A stretch of DNA of 45,621 nucleotides from Prevotella disiens JCM 6334 = ATCC 29426 (GCF_000613345.1 NZ_BAIS01000016.1:1-45621), one strand, 5' to 3'. Positions 15,568 to 24,410 are shown, numbered from the stretch's first letter. Numbers and translations are program-made. The notes: a model not told the origin generated them from the sequence alone.

Positions 15568-16841
15568 ATGGAACCATTAGCAGAAAGAATGAGACCTCGT
15601 ACGCTTGACGAATATGTTGGGCAGAGCCATTTAGTTGGCAAAGGTGCTGTCTTGAGGAATATGATAGACTCAAGACACATTTCCTCGTTCATCTTGTGGG
15701 GACCTCCTGGAGTTGGCAAAACAACATTGGCTCAAATCATAGCAAACAAGCTTGAAACACCATTTTATACGCTTTCGGCGATAGCAAGTGGTGTAAAAGA
15801 TGTTAGAAGTGTTATTGAAAAAGCAAAAAGCAACCGATTTTTCAATGCCCCCTCCCCCATTCTATTTATTGATGAAATACATCGTTTTTCAAAATCGCAA
15901 CAAGATTCATTGCTTGGAGCGGTGGAAAAAGGCGTGGTAACACTCATTGGAGCAACAACAGAAAATCCATCTTTCGAAGTAATTCGACCTCTTCTTTCAC
16001 GCTGCCAAGTATATGTTTTAAAAAGTTTAGATAAAAAAGAACTGCTCAAACTACTTGACCAAGCTATTACGAAAGATATTTATTTAAAAGAAAAAGATAT
16101 AAAAATTAAGGAATCTGAAGCACTATTGCGTTACAGTGGAGGCGATGCAAGGAAGCTATTGAATATCCTTGAATTAGTAATAGAGGCTTCCGAGGAAGAT
16201 AATAAAGTAATTATCACGAATGAAAACGTAGTAAATTGTTTGCAGCAGAACCCATTGGCTTACGACAAAGATGGAGAAATGCACTACGATATTATTTCGG
16301 CTTTCATAAAATCTATACGAGGTAGCGACCCAGATGCAACGCTGTATTGGATGGCAAGAATGATTGAAGGGGGGAAGACCCACAATTTATTGCAAGAAGA
16401 TTGGTGATTAGTGCTTCAGAAGACATTGGATTGGCAAATCCTAATGCGCTGTTATTGGCAAACGCAGCATTTGATACTGTCATGAAAATTGGTTGGCCAG
16501 AAGCACGAATAGCATTAGCTGAAGCTGCTGTTTACTTAGCGGTATCACCCAAAAGCAATTCGGCATACCTTGGAATTGACGCTGCTTTAGCAGAAGTGAA
16601 AGAAAGTGGCAACCAACCCGTGCCGTTACCAATTAGAAATGCACCGACAAAATTAATGAAATCCTTAGGATATAACGATGGATACAAATACCCTCACGAT
16701 TATCCTGGGCATTTCACAGAACAACAATATTTACCTGATGCGTTGAAAAACAAACGTTTCTGGTATGCACAACATTCTCCTCAGGAAGAAAAACACTATC
16801 AATGGATGGTGCAATGCTGGGGAGAAAGATATAAAAAATAA
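15568..16841 (+). pseudogene. rarA: replication-associated recombination protein A, frame broken by one base
   Basis: RarA (MgsA) is an AAA+ ATPase acting at stalled replication forks. The first frame (15568-16407) has WGPPGVGKTT (Walker A), FIDEIHRF (Walker B) and GATTENPSF (sensor 1). It then leaves the family pattern at MIEGGKTHNLLQEDW and stops. The rest continues in the next frame as EDPQFIARRLVISASEDIG and runs to 16841. The switch lies at a run of six G (16369-16374, about codon 268): a seventh G would restore one open frame of 424 residues, the normal RarA length. Both halves are otherwise intact, so a sequencing error, slippage at the G run or a very recent mutation are all possible. 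Translated as it stands, the product lacks the C-terminal tetramerisation region. Confidence 0.9.
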
Positions 16842-16854
16842 AATAAGAAGAAAG

Positions 16855-17811
16855 ATGAAAATTGTAGATTTAGATGGTTATGCCGCTAATCCTGGTGATA
16901 TTTCATGGGACGGCGTAAAAGAATTGGGAGAGTTTGTACTCTATGATTACACTGATGACGACCAAATTATCGAAAGAGCAAAGGACGCAGATATTATCCT
17001 TGTCAATAAAATTAACATGACAAGAGAAGTGATAGAAAAACTTCCCAAGCTAAAATACATAGGAGAATTGGCAACAGGATTCAATAACATTGACCTTCAG
17101 GCTGCCAAAGAACATGGAGTAATCGTAACCAACATTCCTGCTTATAGCACAGATAGCGTAACACAATTTGTCTTTGCTCATTTATTGAATGTCGCAACGC
17201 ATACTGACCATTACGCTAACGAAACACGAAAAGGAGTTTGGAGCGAACAAAGAGCTTTCTGCTATTGGGACGAACCTCTATTCGAACTTGCAGGGAAAAC
17301 ATTAGGTATTGTAGGATTAGGCAATATTGGTTCAAAAGTTGCTTGGGTAGGACACATGTTAGGCATGGATATTTCAGCCTACACAAGTAAAAATAGTAGC
17401 GATTTGCCTGAATGGATTAGAAAAACTACATTGCAAGGACTTTACAACACAGCTGATATTATCACACTTCACTGCCCATTGACAAAGGAGAATACCCACA
17501 TGATAAACGATGATGTATTAGCCCAAATGCGACCAAACACTATTCTCATCAACACGGGACGTGGCGCACTCATTGATGAAGAAGCCGTGGCGCGAGCATT
17601 AAAAAAGAAACACCTCAAAGCATATTGTGCTGACGTGATGACACAAGAACCACCAGCAAAAGACAATCCACTGCTGAAAGTTGAAAACGCATACATCACA
17701 CCACACATAGCTTGGGCAACTGTCGAAGCAAGACAACGATTGATGGATATTTGCGTAGAAAATATTAAAGCATTTATCAATGGCAATCCTCAAAATGTGG
17801 TAAATAAATAA
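16855..17811 (+). CDS. D-2-hydroxyacid dehydrogenase (glycerate dehydrogenase / hydroxypyruvate reductase type)
   Basis: This 318-residue NAD(P)-dependent dehydrogenase interconverts a 2-oxoacid and a D-2-hydroxyacid; the sequence resembles bacterial glycerate dehydrogenases, though the substrate is not provable here. The nucleotide-binding motif is GIVGLGNIGSKVA (about residue 150). The catalytic arginine lies in NTGRGALIDE, the glutamate in DVMTQEPPA and the histidine in TPHIAWAT. ATG at 16855 is chosen because MKIVDLDGYAANPGDISWDG is the typical beginning and AGAAGAAAG precedes it; the frame is open further upstream only into rarA. It lies 13 bases after the rarA stop, so it probably shares that transcript. 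Confidence 0.92.
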   Translation: MKIVDLDGYAANPGDISWDGVKELGEFVLYDYTDDDQIIERAKDADIILVNKINMTREVIEKLPKLKYIGELATGFNNIDLQAAKEHGVIVTNIPAYSTDSVTQFVFAHLLNVATHTDHYANETRKGVWSEQRAFCYWDEPLFELAGKTLGIVGLGNIGSKVAWVGHMLGMDISAYTSKNSSDLPEWIRKTTLQGLYNTADIITLHCPLTKENTHMINDDVLAQMRPNTILINTGRGALIDEEAVARALKKKHLKAYCADVMTQEPPAKDNPLLKVENAYITPHIAWATVEARQRLMDICVENIKAFINGNPQNVVNK

Positions 17812-17844
17812 AACAAAGAGTTACTATCATTAAGGAAAACTAAC

Positions 17845-18480
17845 ATGACATATAATGACCCGCATTACGTTAATGCGCTTCTACAACTGATAGAGGGATT
17901 AGGAACTCTTGCTTTTGCAATATCAGGCATTAGGCATGCCGCAGAAAAACGCTTCGATTGGTTCGGAGGTTACGTTTGCGGCATTGCCGTAGCTATCGGT
18001 GGCGGAACAATACGCGACACCATGTTAGGAGTAAAACCATTTTGGACAACTGACGTTCGCTATATACTCGTAACAGCGATAGCACTGCTCATTACCGTAA
18101 TTTTACGGAAGCACATGAAACGATTAAACAATACATGGTTTGTATTCGACAGTTTAGGATTGGCTTTCTTTACAATAGCAGGTATGCAAAAAACTTTATC
18201 ATTAGGACACCCTTTTTGGCTCGCTATCATCATGGGGTGTATCACAGGAGTAGCAGGAGGCATTATTCGTGATGTACTGCTCAACAATGTACCTGTAATT
18301 TTCCACAAAGAAATCTATGCTATCGCAAGCGTGGCAGGCGGAATACTATACTGGGCTATGCTTTCACTCAATTGTGGACTAACTTTTACGGTAATTGTAA
18401 CTTTCTTCTTAATCATCGCAATTCGCTTTATTGCAGTTTATTACCACGTTTCATTGCCAACGCTACACGATGAAAGCTAA
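17845..18480 (+). CDS. TRIC-type cation channel family membrane protein (YadS/UPF0126)
   Basis: This 211-residue inner-membrane protein has about seven helices and consists of two repeats. Each contains the family glycine-rich signature: ISGIRHAAEKRFDWFGGYVC with GGGTIRD in the first half, IAGMQKTLSLGHPFW with GVAGGIIRDVLL in the second. Prokaryotic TRIC proteins form trimeric potassium/sodium channels; the physiological role in bacteria is uncertain. It stands 33 bases after the dehydrogenase gene on the same strand. The length is normal. Confidence 0.92.
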   Translation: MTYNDPHYVNALLQLIEGLGTLAFAISGIRHAAEKRFDWFGGYVCGIAVAIGGGTIRDTMLGVKPFWTTDVRYILVTAIALLITVILRKHMKRLNNTWFVFDSLGLAFFTIAGMQKTLSLGHPFWLAIIMGCITGVAGGIIRDVLLNNVPVIFHKEIYAIASVAGGILYWAMLSLNCGLTFTVIVTFFLIIAIRFIAVYYHVSLPTLHDES

Positions 18481-18508
18481 AAAAAGTTGTAAAAAAGTTG
18501 CGAAAAAA

Positions 18509-18540
18509 TTTGGTGGGTTTCAGAAAAAACAATACCTTTG
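18509..18540 (+). promoter_or_regulatory. promoter of tRNA-Arg
   Basis: TTTG (18509-18512), 20 bases, then TACCTTTG (18533-18540), about 50 bases before the tRNA 5' end. Confidence 0.75.
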
Positions 18541-18593
18541 CACTCGCAATTAAGGAACAACACTAAGTATCCGAAATGCAACCATTAAAAAAT

Positions 18594-18667
18594 GGTTCCG
18601 TAGCTCAACTGAATAGAGCATCTGACTACGGATCAGAAGGTTGTGGGTTTGAATCCCGCCGGAATCA
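18594..18667 (+). tRNA. tRNA-Arg (anticodon ACG)
   Basis: Cloverleaf: acceptor GGTTCCG/CGGAATC with discriminator A, D arm GCTC/GAGC, anticodon stem TCTGA/TCAGA with loop CTACGGA (anticodon ACG, read as inosine), T arm GTGGG-TTTGAAT-CCCGC. CCA is not encoded. A terminator follows immediately. It marks the border between core genes and the polysaccharide locus. Confidence 0.93.
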
Positions 18668-18670
18668 CAA

Positions 18671-18703
18671 AGAGTTTAGAAACTATTTCTAAACTCTTTT
18701 TTT
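18671..18703 (+). terminator. rho-independent terminator of tRNA-Arg
   Basis: Stem of GAGTTTAGAAA and TTTCTAAACTC with a short loop, followed by seven T, starting four bases after the tRNA end. Confidence 0.88.
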
Positions 18704-18721
18704 ATGAACCTCAAAAAAACA

Positions 18722-18780
18722 CAAAACAATAGGTTTAGAGCGTCAAAACAGCCTCTTTTAAAGAGCAAAATAATAGGTTT
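18722..18780. repeat. intergenic repeat, copy 1 (related to 40163-40243)
   Basis: The stretch has AATAGGTTT twice (18728-18736, 18772-18780) around GTCAAAACAGCC and CTCTTTTAAAGAG. A core of 30 bases (TAGGTTT to CTTTT, 18730-18759) matches 40214-40243 at about 23 positions. It appears to be a member of a small dispersed intergenic repeat family. Confidence 0.5.
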
Positions 18781-18834
18781 GCAAAAATCACTATATTTTC
18801 GTTAAAAAAAAATCGAATAAATTACACTTATAAG

Positions 18835-18866
18835 TTGTTACTAACAAAAAAATATTTGTACCTTTG
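18835..18866 (+). promoter_or_regulatory. main promoter of the polysaccharide locus
   Basis: TTG (18835-18837), 21 bases, then TACCTTTG (18859-18866). It is the only full-match promoter I found before the long run of co-directional genes from 19102 onward. Confidence 0.75.
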
Positions 18867-18872
18867 CATGCA

Positions 18873-19101
18873 AATAAGAATAAGGAATCTGACAAAATAG
18901 CTCTGCGGGTAAAACAACCTATAGGTGGAGAAAGAGTTAGGAAAATTCCAACTAAACCCTTTTTACAATAAAAAAGGGAGAGTTGTTGGTCTCTATTAGC
19001 AACTATCTTCAACATCACATTTATACACGAATATTGCACCTATTTCTTTTTCAAGAGTTGGTAAAAAGAATGTTCAGATTCAAATAATTAACAAATCCTC
19101 A
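18873..19101 (+). promoter_or_regulatory. long structured leader of the polysaccharide locus
   Basis: About 230 untranslated bases separate the likely start of transcription from the first ATG. They contain AGTTAGGA/TCCAACT around AAAT (about 18936-18954), then CCCTTTTT/AAAAAAGGG (about 18957-18979). The second hairpin lacks a T run after its 3' arm, so it is not a standard terminator. Bacteroides capsule operons often have leaders where antiterminators of the UpxY type act; no such gene is seen here. A regulatory role is inferred. Confidence 0.4.
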
Positions 19102-20310
19102 ATGTTAGAAAAATCGTCTAAGATTTATATTGCAGGACACCGCGGATTGGTGGGTTCAGCAATATGGAACAATCTCTATCAACGTGGTTTTCAAAATCTT
19201 GTAGGTCGTACTCATCACGAGTTAGACCTTACAAATCAGCAAGCTGTTGAAGATTTTTTCGCAACAGAACGTCCTGATGCAGTTGTCTTGGCAGCAGCAT
19301 TTGTGGGAGGAATTATGGCAAACAGCCTTTATCGTGCCGACTTCATCATGCAAAATATGATGATGCAATGCAACGTTATTTCGTGCGCTTATAAATATAA
19401 AGTAAAAAAATTACTCTTCCTTGGTTCTACTTGTATCTATCCGAAGAATGCACCACAGCCAATGAAAGAGGAAGCGTTATTGACTTCACCTTTGGAATAC
19501 AGCAACGAAGAATATGCCATTGCGAAGATTGCAGGTCTGAAAATGTGCGAAAGCTATAATTTGCAATATGGAACAAATTATATTGCAGTGATGCCGACTA
19601 ACCTCTATGGACCTAACGACAACTTCCATTTAGAGAATAGCCACGTCATGCCAGCCATGATGCGCAAAGTTTATTTGGCAAAATTAATTCATGAAGGCAA
19701 TTGGGAAGCAATAAAAATAGATATGAACAAGCGTCCTATCAATCCCGTTGCAAAACTTAGCGAACAAATTGGTGCTGAAAATGTTGATGGCAATGCGCCT
19801 AAAGAACGCATTCTTAAAGCATTAGCATTCTATGGCATAGAGGATAATAAAGTTACACTTTGGGGGACAGGCTCTCCATTACGCGAATTTCTATGGAGCG
19901 AAGATATGGCAGACGCATCAGTCCATGTACTCTTAAACGTTGATTTCAAGGATATTATTGGCATCGAAAAGTATTCAAGCGTGTTCTATGGTGTAAAAGC
20001 CGATGGCGAAGTAAACCGTAACAATAGCGATGGGCGTGGTGGAGCAATACCAAACTTAGGAGAAATTCGCAATTGCCACATCAATGTAGGTACAGGTATC
20101 GAACTAACTATCAAAGATTTATCCCAATTAGTTGTCAAGGCTGTTGATTTTCAAGGCGAAATCGTTTGGGACAAAACAAAGCCAGATGGTACACCTCGCA
20201 AACTCATTGATGTAACAAAGCTACATTCATTAGGTTGGCAACATAAAATAGAAATTGAAGACGGAGTCAAGAAACTATACCAATGGTATCAAGCATCATT
20301 AGAACAATAG
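19102..20310 (+). CDS. fcl: GDP-L-fucose synthase type epimerase/reductase
   Basis: This 402-residue extended SDR enzyme should convert GDP-4-keto-6-deoxymannose to GDP-L-fucose. The nucleotide-binding start is [15 protein letters not shown]; the catalytic serine is in LGSTCIYP, and the Tyr-Lys pair in [13 protein letters not shown]. It is about 80 residues longer than the roughly 320 of the E. coli enzyme, with two insertions: one before [14 protein letters not shown] and one of about 45 residues before [14 protein letters not shown]. Extended versions also occur in other Bacteroidetes as far as I know. It is the first gene of the locus, behind the long leader. The partner GDP-mannose 4,6-dehydratase is not in the window, so it must be encoded elsewhere or the substrate differs. 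Confidence 0.88.
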   Translation: MLEKSSKIYIAGHRGLVGSAIWNNLYQRGFQNLVGRTHHELDLTNQQAVEDFFATERPDAVVLAAAFVGGIMANSLYRADFIMQNMMMQCNVISCAYKYKVKKLLFLGSTCIYPKNAPQPMKEEALLTSPLEYSNEEYAIAKIAGLKMCESYNLQYGTNYIAVMPTNLYGPNDNFHLENSHVMPAMMRKVYLAKLIHEGNWEAIKIDMNKRPINPVAKLSEQIGAENVDGNAPKERILKALAFYGIEDNKVTLWGTGSPLREFLWSEDMADASVHVLLNVDFKDIIGIEKYSSVFYGVKADGEVNRNNSDGRGGAIPNLGEIRNCHINVGTGIELTIKDLSQLVVKAVDFQGEIVWDKTKPDGTPRKLIDVTKLHSLGWQHKIEIEDGVKKLYQWYQASLEQ

Positions 20311-20341
20311 TTCTAATCTTATGCAATTCCTAAAATACGCA

Positions 20342-21529
20342 ATGAAATCAAAAGAAATAAACAACTTTCTCCGAGTTTCAACTATATTGATTCTTGCTCT
20401 CGTAGGCATTGCAAATAAAGGGTTTGCGCAAAAATACACGCCTTTCACTAATATTATAAATGCAACCAGAGAGAAACCATTTTCAGCAATAACAATTACC
20501 AACAACGCTAAATGGAAATTTGAATCTGATGCTTTTATAACTTATGGTTCATATTTATACGCAGGAACACAAGCTACACCTGCAAAATATCTTCATATTA
20601 GCACTGAAAAAGTCTTTCACAATATTTCAAAAGTAATAGTATGGACATTACTTAAAAATCCTGCAGAAGGTATTTTAAAAATTGGCAACGCAACATTTCA
20701 AGCAAAAGAAATACAATATTCCAAAGGAGTTTATGAAGGATATTGGTTCGTTTTTTCTCCCAACACTCCTATAAAAGGAAATATTGAAATTCGCATAAAT
20801 ACAAAAGGTAACTTAACAAATAAAATTATATTAAAAGAAATTGAAGTTACCAATTTAATGGACGATAAATCCGAAAATGCTGAATATATCAAACAAAATA
20901 TTGAACAAAAAGATAATATTATACAGCTCAACCGCACCATTTCGAAAGACTATTGGAACACTTTCTGCGTACCCTTCAATCTTACAAGTACACAAATAAA
21001 AGAAACTTTGGAAAATGTTCAAATAAAAGAATTTACAGGTGGAGTTAATGGTACTAACATGATTTTCAGAGATGTTGCAGAAATAAAAGCTGGCATACCC
21101 TATATTATCAAACCAACCAGAACAAAAGAAAAGCCAATATTCAAATATATTGAATTCACGGCTGAAACTCCTGAAACAATTTCAACTATAAATGGAGAAT
21201 ATAGCTTTATAGGTACTTACAGTCCTACTGAAATAAAGACAGATGGAACAGAACTTTTCCTCGGCGATGGTGATGCATTGTTCAAACCAACTCCAACAGG
21301 CAATAAAATATTTGGGAATAGAGCCTATTTTAGAATACCCAATAAGGTAAATAACGCTGAACAAAAGTATTCAATAATAGACAAAACAACAGCAAATATC
21401 AGTATTCCAACAACAAAGAAGATAGAAGTAGACCAAATATACACTATAGATGGAAGAAAACTCTACCCTACTTCAATATTAAAGCCTGGAATTTATATCA
21501 AAAACGGCAAAAAATTGCTCGTGCAATAA
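20342..21529 (+). CDS. exported protein with a Prevotella-type C-terminal sorting tail
   Basis: The protein has 395 residues from ATG at 20342; a start seven codons earlier (20321) would spoil the signal peptide. The signal peptide ends at ANKGFAQ. The body is beta-rich and unrecognised, with a carbohydrate-binding-like look (WKFESDAFITYGSYLYAG). The C-terminus, QIYTIDGRKLYPTSILKPG followed by IYIKNGKKLLVQ, is the typical tail of surface or secreted proteins in Prevotella, likely handled by type IX secretion. Its place inside a glycan biosynthesis locus is unusual: it may be a surface protein that uses or carries the glycan, or simply an inserted gene. Function unknown. Confidence 0.75.
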   Translation: MKSKEINNFLRVSTILILALVGIANKGFAQKYTPFTNIINATREKPFSAITITNNAKWKFESDAFITYGSYLYAGTQATPAKYLHISTEKVFHNISKVIVWTLLKNPAEGILKIGNATFQAKEIQYSKGVYEGYWFVFSPNTPIKGNIEIRINTKGNLTNKIILKEIEVTNLMDDKSENAEYIKQNIEQKDNIIQLNRTISKDYWNTFCVPFNLTSTQIKETLENVQIKEFTGGVNGTNMIFRDVAEIKAGIPYIIKPTRTKEKPIFKYIEFTAETPETISTINGEYSFIGTYSPTEIKTDGTELFLGDGDALFKPTPTGNKIFGNRAYFRIPNKVNNAEQKYSIIDKTTANISIPTTKKIEVDQIYTIDGRKLYPTSILKPGIYIKNGKKLLVQ

Positions 21530-21606
21530 TATCCCAACTTTTCATCATAAAGTGAAAACTAACAAGGAAAAACTATGAAATAAGAAACACAAAAGAACTT
21601 TAATAA

Positions 21607-21816
21607 ATGAATCACACAAGAAAAAAGTATATAAATCCAAAAACAAGCATAATAAATATAGAAACTTCCAACAACATCATTGCAGCAACTGACCCTATTG
21701 CCAATCTAAGCAACATACAAGGTTCTATCGTCAACACTGGCGGAGAGGTTGGAACAACAGACGCAGCTACTGCACATGCTAAGCCTTTCAATGGTGATTT
21801 ATGGGGAGAATATTAA
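21607..21816 (+). CDS. small protein of a Prevotella-type short peptide family
   Basis: The product has 69 residues. It begins MNHTRKKYINPKTSIINIET, has NNIIAATDP, a Gly/Thr-rich middle and the end FNGDLWGEY. As I remember it, Prevotella genomes carry many such short proteins, with a start of the form K-Y-(I/V)-x-P-x-T, a hydrophobic LLAAS-like spot and a final D-x-W acidic tail; their function is unknown. There is no classical signal peptide. It stands between the exported protein and the aminotransferase, whose ATG follows the stop by 11 bases. A role as a substrate of the ATP-grasp enzymes downstream is possible but unsupported. Confidence 0.65.
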   Translation: MNHTRKKYINPKTSIINIETSNNIIAATDPIANLSNIQGSIVNTGGEVGTTDAATAHAKPFNGDLWGEY

Positions 21817-21827
21817 AATCAGTCAAT

Positions 21828-22937
21828 ATGGATAACGAAAAAATTACAGTAACATCGCCATTATTACCCAATCTTGATGAATTTCAAGAAATGCTTAAAG
21901 ATATTTGGAATAGAAAATGGCTCACAAATAATGGGCATTACCACCAAGAACTTGAAAAAGCATTAGCAGAATATCTAAAAGTGCCTTATGTGGCACTTTT
22001 CACAAATGGAACTCTACCATTGCTATGTGCCTTGCAAGCCTTACGCATAACAGGCGAAGTTATTACCACCCCATATAGTTTTGTTGCTACAACTCACTCC
22101 TTATGGTGGAACAATATAAAACCTGTATTCGTAGATATTGACCCTGAAACGTGTAATATTGACCCTGACAAAATAGAGGCTGCTATCACACCACAAACCA
22201 CTGCCATTATGCCTGTACATGTTTACGGAAAACCATGTGATGTGGAGCGTATTCGAGCAATAGCAGACAAATATGGTCTAAAAGTGATTTACGATGCTGC
22301 TCATGCCTTTGGTGTAGAAGTTTGTGGCAAATCCATCCTTGAAGCTGGCGATATGTCTACTTTAAGTTTCCATGCAACAAAGGTTTACAATACAATAGAA
22401 GGTGGAGCATTGATTTGCCATGATGAAAAGACGAAACAACGCATAGATTATCTGAAAAACTTTGGCTTTGCAGGCGAAACCACCGTTATAGCTTCGGGCA
22501 TCAACGGAAAAATGGATGAGGTACGTAGCGCATACGGATTGCTCAATCTGAAACAAGTAGACAACGCCATTGCAGCTCGCCAACGTGTAGCCAACGCCTA
22601 CCGTGAAACCTTACGCAACGTAGAAGGCATCACCTTTATGGACGATATGCCAGGAGTACGCCACAACTACAGCTACTTCCCCATCTTTGTAGACAAAGAA
22701 AAATATGGTATGACACGTGACGAACTCTACTTTAAGATGAAGGAGCAAGGCATACTCGGTCGCCGTTACTTCTACCCTCTCATCAGCGAGTTCTCAACCT
22801 ATCGTGGGCTTAGAAGTGCAAATCCCGAAAACCTACCTGTGGCACACAGCATAGCAAACAGCGTAATTTGTCTGCCGATGTATCACAGCTTGACAGAAGA
22901 AAGTATTACACGCATTATAAAGTTAATAAATGGATAA
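21828..22937 (+). CDS. DegT/DnrJ/EryC1 family sugar aminotransferase
   Basis: This 369-residue PLP enzyme should transfer an amino group, usually from glutamate, to a keto group of a nucleotide-linked deoxysugar. The lysine that binds PLP is Lys185 in LSFHATKVYNTIEGGA; the cofactor ring is held by Asp156 in YDAAHAFGV. The sequence resembles VioA/FdtB-type enzymes that make 3- or 4-amino-dideoxysugars. ATG at 21828 is chosen because it starts MDNEKITVTSPLLP, the usual N-terminus; the frame continues upstream only into the small protein gene. The 3' end overlaps the next ATP-grasp gene by 8 bases, so the two are coupled: the new amino group may be the acceptor for that ligase. Confidence 0.92.
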   Translation: MDNEKITVTSPLLPNLDEFQEMLKDIWNRKWLTNNGHYHQELEKALAEYLKVPYVALFTNGTLPLLCALQALRITGEVITTPYSFVATTHSLWWNNIKPVFVDIDPETCNIDPDKIEAAITPQTTAIMPVHVYGKPCDVERIRAIADKYGLKVIYDAAHAFGVEVCGKSILEAGDMSTLSFHATKVYNTIEGGALICHDEKTKQRIDYLKNFGFAGETTVIASGINGKMDEVRSAYGLLNLKQVDNAIAARQRVANAYRETLRNVEGITFMDDMPGVRHNYSYFPIFVDKEKYGMTRDELYFKMKEQGILGRRYFYPLISEFSTYRGLRSANPENLPVAHSIANSVICLPMYHSLTEESITRIIKLING

Positions 22938-24147
22938 AACACAGCCACGTATTCTCTTATTAGGAGGATCGCCACAGCAGGTTATTGCCATCAAGAAAGC
23001 AAAAGAGATGGGCATTTATACCATCTTATGTGATTACTTACCAGATAATCCTGGACAATTCGTTGCAGATAAATTTTATAACGTAAGTACTACCGATGTT
23101 GAAGCCGTATACAAAGTAGCCGAACAAGAAAAAGTAAACGGAATACTTGCCTATGCAAGCGACCCAGCGGCTTTACCAGCAGCAATCGTTTCAGAACGAT
23201 TAAATCTTCCTACAAATCCTTCAAGCTCTGTTGCTATATTGGGAATAAAATATCAATTTAGAAAATTCTTATCAGACAATAATTTTGCTTGTCCCCAATA
23301 TGTAACATTTACCCCTAAAACTTCCGAAACAGAACTAAAAGAACTCATTTCTAAATTTTCCTTTCCAATTATCATTAAACCTACCGACTCTTCAGGCTCG
23401 AAAGGAGTAACAAAGATAGAATCAATTCATCATAATTTAGACGAGGCTATTACGTATGCGAGTCAATACTCACATAACCAAATTCTTATAGCAGAAGAAT
23501 TTATAGAACGTGGCTTTCCCTATGTAATAGGAGGGGATATTTTTGTAAAAGAAGGCAAAATTATCCTCTTCGGAGAGATGAGCTGCCTACGGGACAATGC
23601 TAACAGCGCACTTATCCCAATTGGGGAAAAAAAGCCCTCTGGACTTGATAGTCAGCAAGTTACAATTGTACACAAGGATTTACAAAGGATTATCAACGCC
23701 CTTAATATCCGCTTTGGAGAACTAAATATAGAACTGCTTATTGATAAACAAAACAGAGTACATTTCTTAGAAATAGGTCCACGGGCAGGAGGTAATATGA
23801 TACCCATCCAGTTGAGCGACATCTTTAAGGTAGACTTGGTCAAAGCCAATATAGCTGCTGCCATAGGTATCCATTTCGACCTTTCCTTGGAAGAACAGGA
23901 AGGTTGTTTTATGCATTACGTACTCCATAGTTATGAAGAAGGCGAATTTGATAAAATAGAGATCGCACCTGAAATTGAAAAATCTGTTTATAGAAAAGTA
24001 ATTTATAAAACAGAAGGTGATAAAATAGAATTCTTTGATGGAGCAGGAAAAGCTATTGGTATCATATTCCTTAAATTTAACACCATAGAGGAAATGGAAT
24101 ACTTCTGCAAAAACCACGAACAACTTGTCAAAGTCAATTTAAAATAG
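22930..24147 (+). CDS. ATP-grasp ligase (carbamoyl-phosphate-synthase-like), copy 1 of the locus
   Basis: This 405-residue protein has an N-terminal Rossmann-like domain (ILLLGGSPQQVIAIKKAKEM), then an ATP-grasp domain with FPIIIKPTDSSGSKGVTKI (ATP-binding lysine and loop, about residues 143-161) and VHFLEIGPRAGGNMIP (metal-binding strand with the GPRAGG variant, about 277). Such ligases join a carboxyl group to an amine through an acyl phosphate. Overlap with the aminotransferase gene suggests it acylates the amino sugar with an amino acid or other acid. The last about 90 residues are a C-terminal domain common in this group. The substrate cannot be read from the sequence. The stop is only three bases from the 260-base repeat element. 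Confidence 0.88.
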   Translation: MDKTQPRILLLGGSPQQVIAIKKAKEMGIYTILCDYLPDNPGQFVADKFYNVSTTDVEAVYKVAEQEKVNGILAYASDPAALPAAIVSERLNLPTNPSSSVAILGIKYQFRKFLSDNNFACPQYVTFTPKTSETELKELISKFSFPIIIKPTDSSGSKGVTKIESIHHNLDEAITYASQYSHNQILIAEEFIERGFPYVIGGDIFVKEGKIILFGEMSCLRDNANSALIPIGEKKPSGLDSQQVTIVHKDLQRIINALNIRFGELNIELLIDKQNRVHFLEIGPRAGGNMIPIQLSDIFKVDLVKANIAAAIGIHFDLSLEEQEGCFMHYVLHSYEEGEFDKIEIAPEIEKSVYRKVIYKTEGDKIEFFDGAGKAIGIIFLKFNTIEEMEYFCKNHEQLVKVNLK

Positions 24148-24150
24148 TAA

Positions 24151-24410
24151 AGGCTGGTTCTATAAATTACCACCGCATATAGTCATTAAATTTTTATGAA
24201 ATACGTTTTGTTATCTTTTGGCTTCTTTTTATATAAAACAGGCTGCGCCTCAACAATTCAAACAAGTTTGATTGCATTCGGCTTGCTCCGTTTTTGGTTC
24301 AAAATGTAAGTTCGTTCAGTCGTGTAGCTCGCTACACTCCTTCACGCTCTTGCATTTTGACCTCAAAAATAAGTTCAAAATCTAACAAAGCTAATTTATA
24401 GAACCAGCCT
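24151..24410. mobile_element. 260-base MITE-like element with perfect 19-base inverted ends
   Basis: AGGCTGGTTCTATAAATTA (24151-24169) returns as its exact reverse complement at 24392-24410. Inside, imperfect inverted segments continue (TTTGTTA with TTTTG and TT(C/A)TTTTT on both sides), and the centre forms a long hairpin at 24296-24362 topped by GTGTAGC/GCTACAC. No protein is encoded. It sits between two ATP-grasp genes without breaking either, so it looks like a non-autonomous transposable repeat. No clear target duplication is visible (TAA and AAA flank it). The central hairpin could weaken transcription of the genes after it. Confidence 0.75.

Noticed and set aside
18957..18979. Hairpin in the leader as a rho-independent terminator
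   Set aside because: The 3' arm AAAAAAGGG is followed by AGAGTTG and not by a T run. It was kept only as leader structure.
21607..21816. Short peptide as a graspetide (ATP-grasp-modified) precursor
   Set aside because: The ATP-grasp enzymes here are of the carbamoyl-phosphate-synthase-like and TupA types, not the RimK-like type of graspetide systems, and no leader/core pattern is visible. It is mentioned only as an open possibility.
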